A stretch of DNA of 64,000 nt from Miscanthus floridulus (taxonomy: Eukaryota > Streptophyta > Magnoliopsida > Poales > Poaceae), in the NCBI RefSeq assembly GCF_019320115.1, contig NC_089586.1, positions 3,496,804 through 3,560,803 on the forward strand, read 5' to 3'. The position numbers and the translations under genes were made by a program. The notes beneath the pieces were generated by a model, which had not been told where the DNA came from, ran no database searches, and worked only from the letters and a program-made list of their open reading frames with translations. Below, one piece after another: positions 59,015 to 64,000 of this stretch. The first letter of the stretch is position 1. Each line of letters begins with the position of its first letter.

Positions 59015-62000
59015 GAACATTTTATGTTGGAATGTGCGGGGTATCAATGCTATGGAAAAGTGTGATGCAGTAGGGATAAGATTGAGGAGAGTGCTTGCTC
59101 TGTTGTTTGTCTTCAGGAGACTAAGCCGGAGCATTATGAAATGTCTTTCATCCGCAAATTTGCTCTAAGACGCTTTGATCGTTTTGATTACATTCCATCT
59201 ATTGGGGCTTCGGGGGGCTCCTTGTGCTTTGGAACAGCTCCATCTTTCAGGGTGTGATTGTGGATAAACAAAGCTTCGGTATTACAATAAATTTTACTTT
59301 TGCTCACAATGGTGACACTTGGTTTATGACAAATGTCTACGGGCCCTGTGATGATCCAGCACGTACTACATTTATCAATTGGTTCAAAGGTCACGAGATA
59401 GATGATTTGATGAATTGGATTTTCTTAGGTGACTTCAACTTCTATCGTTCTCTAAATAACCGCAATAGGCTAGGGGGTAATCTAGCAGATACACTTGCCT
59501 TCAATGATGCCATTGGGCACTTAGGGCTCATAGAACTCCCCTTGAAAGGAAGAGCCTATACGTGGAGTAATATGCAGTCTGATCCCTTGCTTGAGCAACT
59601 TGACTGGTTTTTTACATCACCAAATTGGACTCTGGACTTTCCAAACACTGAAGTGCTACCCCTGGCAAAGATTACATCAGACCACATCCCCTACAAAATT
59701 ATTATCAGCACTTAGATACCTCGCTCTAATGTCTTTAGATTTGAGAATTTCTAGGTAGAACATGACAGTTTCCTAACAACAGTGCAAGATAGCTGGTTAT
59801 CTACCCCAGTGGCCTCTAATCCCACAAAAACTATCTCTGCAAAGTTCAAGAAACTCATAGCTAAATTGAAGAGTTGGAGCCATAATCTGTCTAACCTAAA
59901 GTTGCTAATAGGGAACTATAACACTATCATCAGTTTTCTGGATGCCCTCGAAGATGCTAGACACCTATACAACCCAGAGGCCAATTTGAGAAGATTGATC
60001 AAGAATCAGATCCAAACTCTTTTGCACTACAAGAATCTCTATTGGAGGAAGAGATATATAGTAAATAGAATCAAACTTGGGGATGAGTGCATAAAATTTT
60101 TCCATGGTATGGCGACTATTTCCTACAGGAGAAATTCCATCTCGCAAATACTGAATGACCAGGATGTTTGGATCCATGATCACGAAGGAAAAGCTAGATT
60201 ATTGTGGAACTCTTTCAGAAATTGAATGGGTATCAGTGCTAATCTGCCTATTCTTTTTGACCTAGCAAATCTTATAGCGCCAGTGGATGACCTATAAGAT
60301 TTGGCTGAACCATTTCAATAGATGGAGATTGATCTCATTGTCAAACGTATGCCAACTGACAAAGCACCAGAGCTAGATGGTTTCAACAACTTATTTATGA
60401 AGAAGTGTTGGCACATCATAAGGAGTGATTTCTATAGCTTTTGTAATGATTTCTATCTGGGGTCAGCCCATCTTGAATGTATTAACACATCCTTCATCAC
60501 ATTGGTCCCAAAGATTGATAGCCCTGAATCAGTCAGTGATTATAGACCAATCTCGCTCATGAATTCTAGTCCCAGTTACCAAAATTCTGGTAGACCGCCT
60601 ACAATCTGTTATCATTGGGCTTATTCACCATAATCAGTATGGATTCATAAAAACACGTACCATTCAGGACTGCTTGGCATAGAGTTTTGAATATATTCAC
60701 CAGTGTCATCAGTCTAGGAGGCAGGCTATCATCCTAAAGCTAGATTTCGAGAAGGCATTTGACTCCGTTGAGCACTCAGTCATCCTTCAGGTCATGGAGC
60801 ATCTGGGTTTTCCTACTAGTTGGCTGAACTGGGTCAGTAGCATTTTGGGATCAGGCACTTCTGCAGTCATACTAAATGGAATCCCGAGAAATTTTTTTAA
60901 GTGCCAACGAGGTGTGCGTCAAGGCGATCCATTGTCACCGTTGCTTTTTGTGCTTGCTGCAGAGTTACTACAAGTTCTAGTCAACAGAGCTGCCACCACG
61001 AATTTGCTCAAGGCACCAATCCCACAACCTACTGATGATTTTCCGATTGTTCAGTATGCCGATGACACGCTATTGATCATGCAGGATGATGCACGCCAGT
61101 TAGTCTTTCTCAAAGCACTGCTCAACAACTTTTTGGAATCAACGGGGTCTCAAAGTGAATTATAGAAAGTCTCAGATGCTACCGATCAATGTACCATTGG
61201 ATAGAATGGAGTGTTTGGCCAACACATTTGGCTGCTCAGTTGGCACATTGCCTTTTACGTATCTTGGGTTGCCCATGGGCACAACCAAGCCATGTATGGA
61301 GGACCTCACTCCGATGATGGACATGATAGAGAGATGTTTATCTGCATGCTCAACCTGGTTATCATATTCTGGTAGGCTTCAAATGTTGAACTCAGCAATT
61401 ACACCCATCACTACCTATGCCCTCTGTACCATCAAATTGCCCAAAGGTGTTATAGAGAACATTGATCACGCTTGAAAGCAATGCTTGTGGCGTGGCAATT
61501 CAGAGCAGAAGAAAGGCGGTAACTTGGTGGCATGGCAAACTGTTCATATGCCGAAAGATAAAGGTGGTCTTGGAGTCATCAATCTACGCCTTTAGAATGA
61601 TGCACTGTTGTTGAAGCACCTTGATAAGCTTTACAATAAGGTGGATGGATCATGGGTGCAGTTAGTTTGGTTCAAATATTACTCCAACAAGGTGCCGCAT
61701 GCTGCTCGTGAAGTTGGCTCCTTCTGGTGGAAGGATGTGCTAAGACTAAGCTCGTTATACCACACTGTAGCCCGCTGCACAGTTGGTGATGGCTCCACAG
61801 TTTGTTTTTGGGATGATCAGTGGTCTAGTCCTACACTAAAACATGTTTACCCAAAAATTGCCTCCTACTCAAGATCAGAAAGCACATCAGTCTTTGATGT
61901 AATGCAAGCTGAAGACCTTGATACACTGTTTTTTCTGCTATTATCGCAACAGGCCTTGGAGGAACTTGAGCAGTTACAGAATCACTTACATGACATACCC

Positions 62001-62585
62001 TATGACGAGCATTCTCAGGATCGTTGGACTCCAACATGGGGGAACTCCTACACTTCAAAAATGTTTTACTCTTATATTTTTGGGACAGTGGAGGCACACC
62101 CAATTTTTAAGGAGGTATGGAAGTCAGGTTGCACCCCGAGGATCAAATTCTTTGCTTGGCTTGTCCTGGTAGATCGGCTCAATACCAAGACAATGTTAAC
62201 AAGAAGGCACCTCCATGTTCATGATGATGATTTTTGTGTCATGTGTGAGACGAGGGAAGAAGAAACCATTGAGCATCTCTTTTTCACATGTCCTTTTGCA
62301 AGCCAATGTTGGACCTCAATCAACTTTGTCTGGGATCACTCGATCAACCTACAGGATCGGTTCATTCAAGCTAGACAGTCCCACGGACACAGTTTCTTTA
62401 CTGAAGCTTCATTGATTGCTGCATGGGAAATTTGGAAAATGCATAATGACAAGGTGTTTAAAAGAAGGGAGCCGTGTCAAGCCAGATGGCTTTATAATTT
62501 TAAAAATCAATGTTTTCTCCGGTTTGTTAGATTCAAGGCTGACCTTAGGTCGGCCTTTTACTTTTGGTTAGATGCTCTCAGTTAA
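59015..62585 (+). pseudogene. L1 ORF2 remnants (endonuclease, reverse transcriptase, zf-RVT)
   Basis: WNVRG-like start near 59030. Endonuclease pieces follow at 59224-59715 (WIFLGDFNFYRS, SDHIPY). Reverse transcriptase spans 60322-61475 (DKAPELDGFNN, SDYRPISLMNS, KLDFEKAFDSV, GVRQGDPLSPLLF, VQYADDTLLI). 61608-62585 holds the C-terminal part with zf-RVT (CVMCETREEETIEHLFFTC). At least five stops or shifts separate the pieces. The catalytic YADD is unchanged. Confidence 0.75.
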
Positions 62586-62679
62586 TTTCCTTTGTAAGTA
62601 TCTTGGACTCCTTTAATTTTATAAAAAGTTCTTTAACACTGTGGGGATCTCTCCCACAGTTTTGCCGTAAAAAAAATAC

Positions 62680-63846
62680 TTAGCTTAAATAGAAGACTTG
62701 GTCGCCAAGCGCAGTCGTAGTTATGGCGCCACAACGACGTGGCCACTGGTGTCGGAGTAGGAGAAGCCGTGCAGGCGCGGTCCAGTGCCGGCGGCGAAGG
62801 CGATGGTGCTTTCCGTCGCTCACAGCGTGCTCTTTAGATCGGTCTAGAGATAGGATATGGTGAGGCGTTGGCGGCTGCGGTGAACCTCGTATCTCGAGCT
62901 CCGGCCCCCATCTCCTATTTATTGCGCTACGCGACGAGGGCCTATCAGCTAGAAAAATAGCTGGACGCCCCTGATCAAAACGTAAATCAAGGATCCAATT
63001 AGCAGTTGGGCCAACATGTGAAGATCAATCTAACAAGGGAGAGCCCGCTGTCGCTTTCCCTCTGATCAGCTGATCTGAATCCGGCAAGTACAACACGGAC
63101 GGTGGATGCTCTCCGATTAGCCACCAGCATTGGTGATGATTAGCCACCAGCCCAGCTCACCACCACCCAAGCTGCCCTCCGCGTCCCCCTGCTGCTGCTG
63201 CCTCCTTTCCTCTCTTCGTCAGTCGTCACGCGCGGCCACACGGGGGCGGCGGGGCGCCATGGTCACGGAAAGATTGGTTGTCCCCCTTCACCCCCTTTCT
63301 TCTTCCTCCGATATATCCCCTTTCCTTGCCCGGAACTCCTAGCGATGCAGTACTTTGCCGCCGAAAGAGCCATCAGAAAGTGCTTTGCGTCGGCATCTAC
63401 CACCTCCGCAGAAGTGCGTGCAGACATTCCGATCGGGGCTCATGAAAAGGTTGCCGCTTCCCATGGCGGTGCCTGCATTCCGCACATCTACGACGAATTT
63501 ATTTATAAGGGGCCCTTGCCCTTGCCCAACATGGATTCCATGTACTGTATCACAGATCTCCTCTCGCTAGGTTCATGATCGATCGTATACCGGGAAATGC
63601 TGATCTGATTGGAATACACGGGCAATATTATACAGTATAAATATTGAAACTAATTAATAAATTCATTCGGTGAGGAGGGAGGAGGAAGAAAGAATCAATA
63701 CATAGCAACTCTTTGATTCAATTTGATCAAATACTCATCATCAAAGAAAAAAGAAACAAAAAAAATACTACAGGGATGCATGGAGAAGTATTATACTGGC
63801 GGGTGAAAAGTATTATACTCCGGCGACGGCGAGGCAGCGCGAGCGG
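62680..63846. other. Unrecognised stretch with a possible small ORF
   Basis: No gene is supported. The ATG-led frame at 63345-63578 (77 codons, starting MQYFAAERAIRKC) has no recognisable domain and may be chance; it lies 3' of a GC-rich, pyrimidine-rich segment that could act as a promoter. 63600-63780 is AT-rich and fits the 3'UTR of the minus-strand gene at the right edge. Confidence 0.25.
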
Positions 63847-64000
63847 TCAATTGGCAGTTCCGTAGTACGGCTTCCCCGGCGGCGGCGGCGACGCGTACGA
63901 CACGCCGTACACCGGCGGGAACGGCAGCTTGCCGCCGCCTGGATGGTGCCCGCCGGTTCCGGTGCTGGGGCTCCCGCCCTGATGAGGCGGCGGCGAGCAA
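63847..64000 (-). CDS. C-terminus of a Pro/Gly-rich protein (partial, runs off the window)
   Basis: The minus-strand frame entering at 64000 reads 50 residues to TGA at 63849-63847, ending PGKPYYGTAN. It is rich in Gly, Pro, His and Tyr (GGHHPGGGKLPFPPVYG, SYASPPPPGKPYY). Such tails occur in cell-wall hydroxyproline-rich proteins and in some Gly/Pro-rich transcription factors and signalling proteins, so the product cannot be named. The frame was chosen over the longer alternative because of its coherent composition and lack of stops. Confidence 0.4.
   Translation of the reverse strand, partial: CSPPPHQGGSPSTGTGGHHPGGGKLPFPPVYGVSYASPPPPGKPYYGTAN

Larger units (their letters stand above)
56800..62670 (+). 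mobile_element. Decayed L1-type LINE
   Basis: ORF1 pieces lie at 56843-58099 and ORF2 pieces at about 59015-62585. They are followed by a 3' end with a short hairpin (gtggggatctctcccac, 62641-62657) and an A run (62669-62676). Many in-frame TAG/TAA codons are present. The 5' end and target-site duplication could not be located. It is on the same strand as, but clearly a different family from, copies A and B. Confidence 0.75.

Noticed and set aside
63345..63578. Small secreted or regulatory peptide gene
   Set aside because: ATG-led 77-codon frame without signal peptide or known motif; not distinguishable from chance.
1..64000. CRISPR arrays, tRNA or rRNA genes, organelle DNA insertions
   Set aside because: No spaced identical repeats of CRISPR type, no cloverleaf with anticodon arms, and no plastid or mitochondrial coding sequence were seen.

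Overview
This is a window of plant nuclear DNA, most likely from a panicoid/Andropogoneae grass. The evidence is split genes with GT-AG introns, GC-rich first exons, and grass-type transposons: Tekay-like gypsy, SIRE/Maximus-like copia, L1 and RTE LINEs, and Tourist and Stowaway MITEs. No bacterial, CRISPR, tRNA or rRNA features were seen. Three host genes can be rebuilt exon by exon. (1) An NLP (NIN-like, RWP-RK plus PB1) nitrate-type transcription factor lies at 266-3115 (+) and carries one apparent +1 frameshift. (2) A PTST1-type starch protein (coiled coil plus CBM48) lies at 3568-6896 (-), with further 5'UTR exons up to about 7.8 kb; it converges on the NLP gene and gives an intact 307-residue frame. 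(3) A MED25-like Mediator subunit lies at 30986-45621 (+), with 14 exons giving an uninterrupted 566-residue frame. Its vWA and ACID regions are kept but most of the usual middle linker is missing.

Between and inside these genes the window is mostly transposon. From 8 to 11.5 kb there are two foldback elements, one with a Stowaway MITE inserted in one arm, plus a small MITE. From 12.4 to 28.1 kb there is a cluster: retrotransposon-derived sequence, a 100-N gap, a truncated L1, a truncated Tekay-like gypsy element on the minus strand, and a truncated SIRE-like copia fragment that the gypsy LTR abuts. From 28.1 to 29.7 kb a GC-rich segment, paralogous to 49.6-50.3 kb, is split by a complete 750-bp TRIM. 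MED25 intron 1 holds a complete 7.9-kb L1 with target-site duplications, itself carrying a solo copia LTR. The MED25 intron at 42.4-43.9 kb holds a 5'-truncated RTE LINE with a 19-bp target-site duplication. From 46 to 64 kb there are MITEs, a UPF1-helicase pseudogene fragment, a decayed copia with a reiterated hairpin motif, a decayed L1, and the C-terminus of an unknown Pro/Gly-rich protein running off the right edge.

The most striking observation is in the gypsy element. A separate reading frame upstream of gag (orf0, 19836-20888, minus) begins with a near copy of the histone H3 N-terminal tail: 16 of 21 positions match, including K4, K9 and S10. It is followed by a coiled-coil region after two in-frame TAG codons. 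This looks like a retrotransposon-encoded histone-tail mimic. The second important observation is technical. 12930-15985 matches 36023-39078 without any visible difference, shared frameshifts included, and it starts at the N gap and stops at a chimeric junction, which suggests an assembly artefact.

The three host genes do not form a pathway with one another (nitrate signalling, starch granule formation, transcription co-activation). They are independent loci in a transposon-rich stretch. All splice sites were read by eye from GT/AG consensus and family protein similarity; no alignment or transcript data were available.
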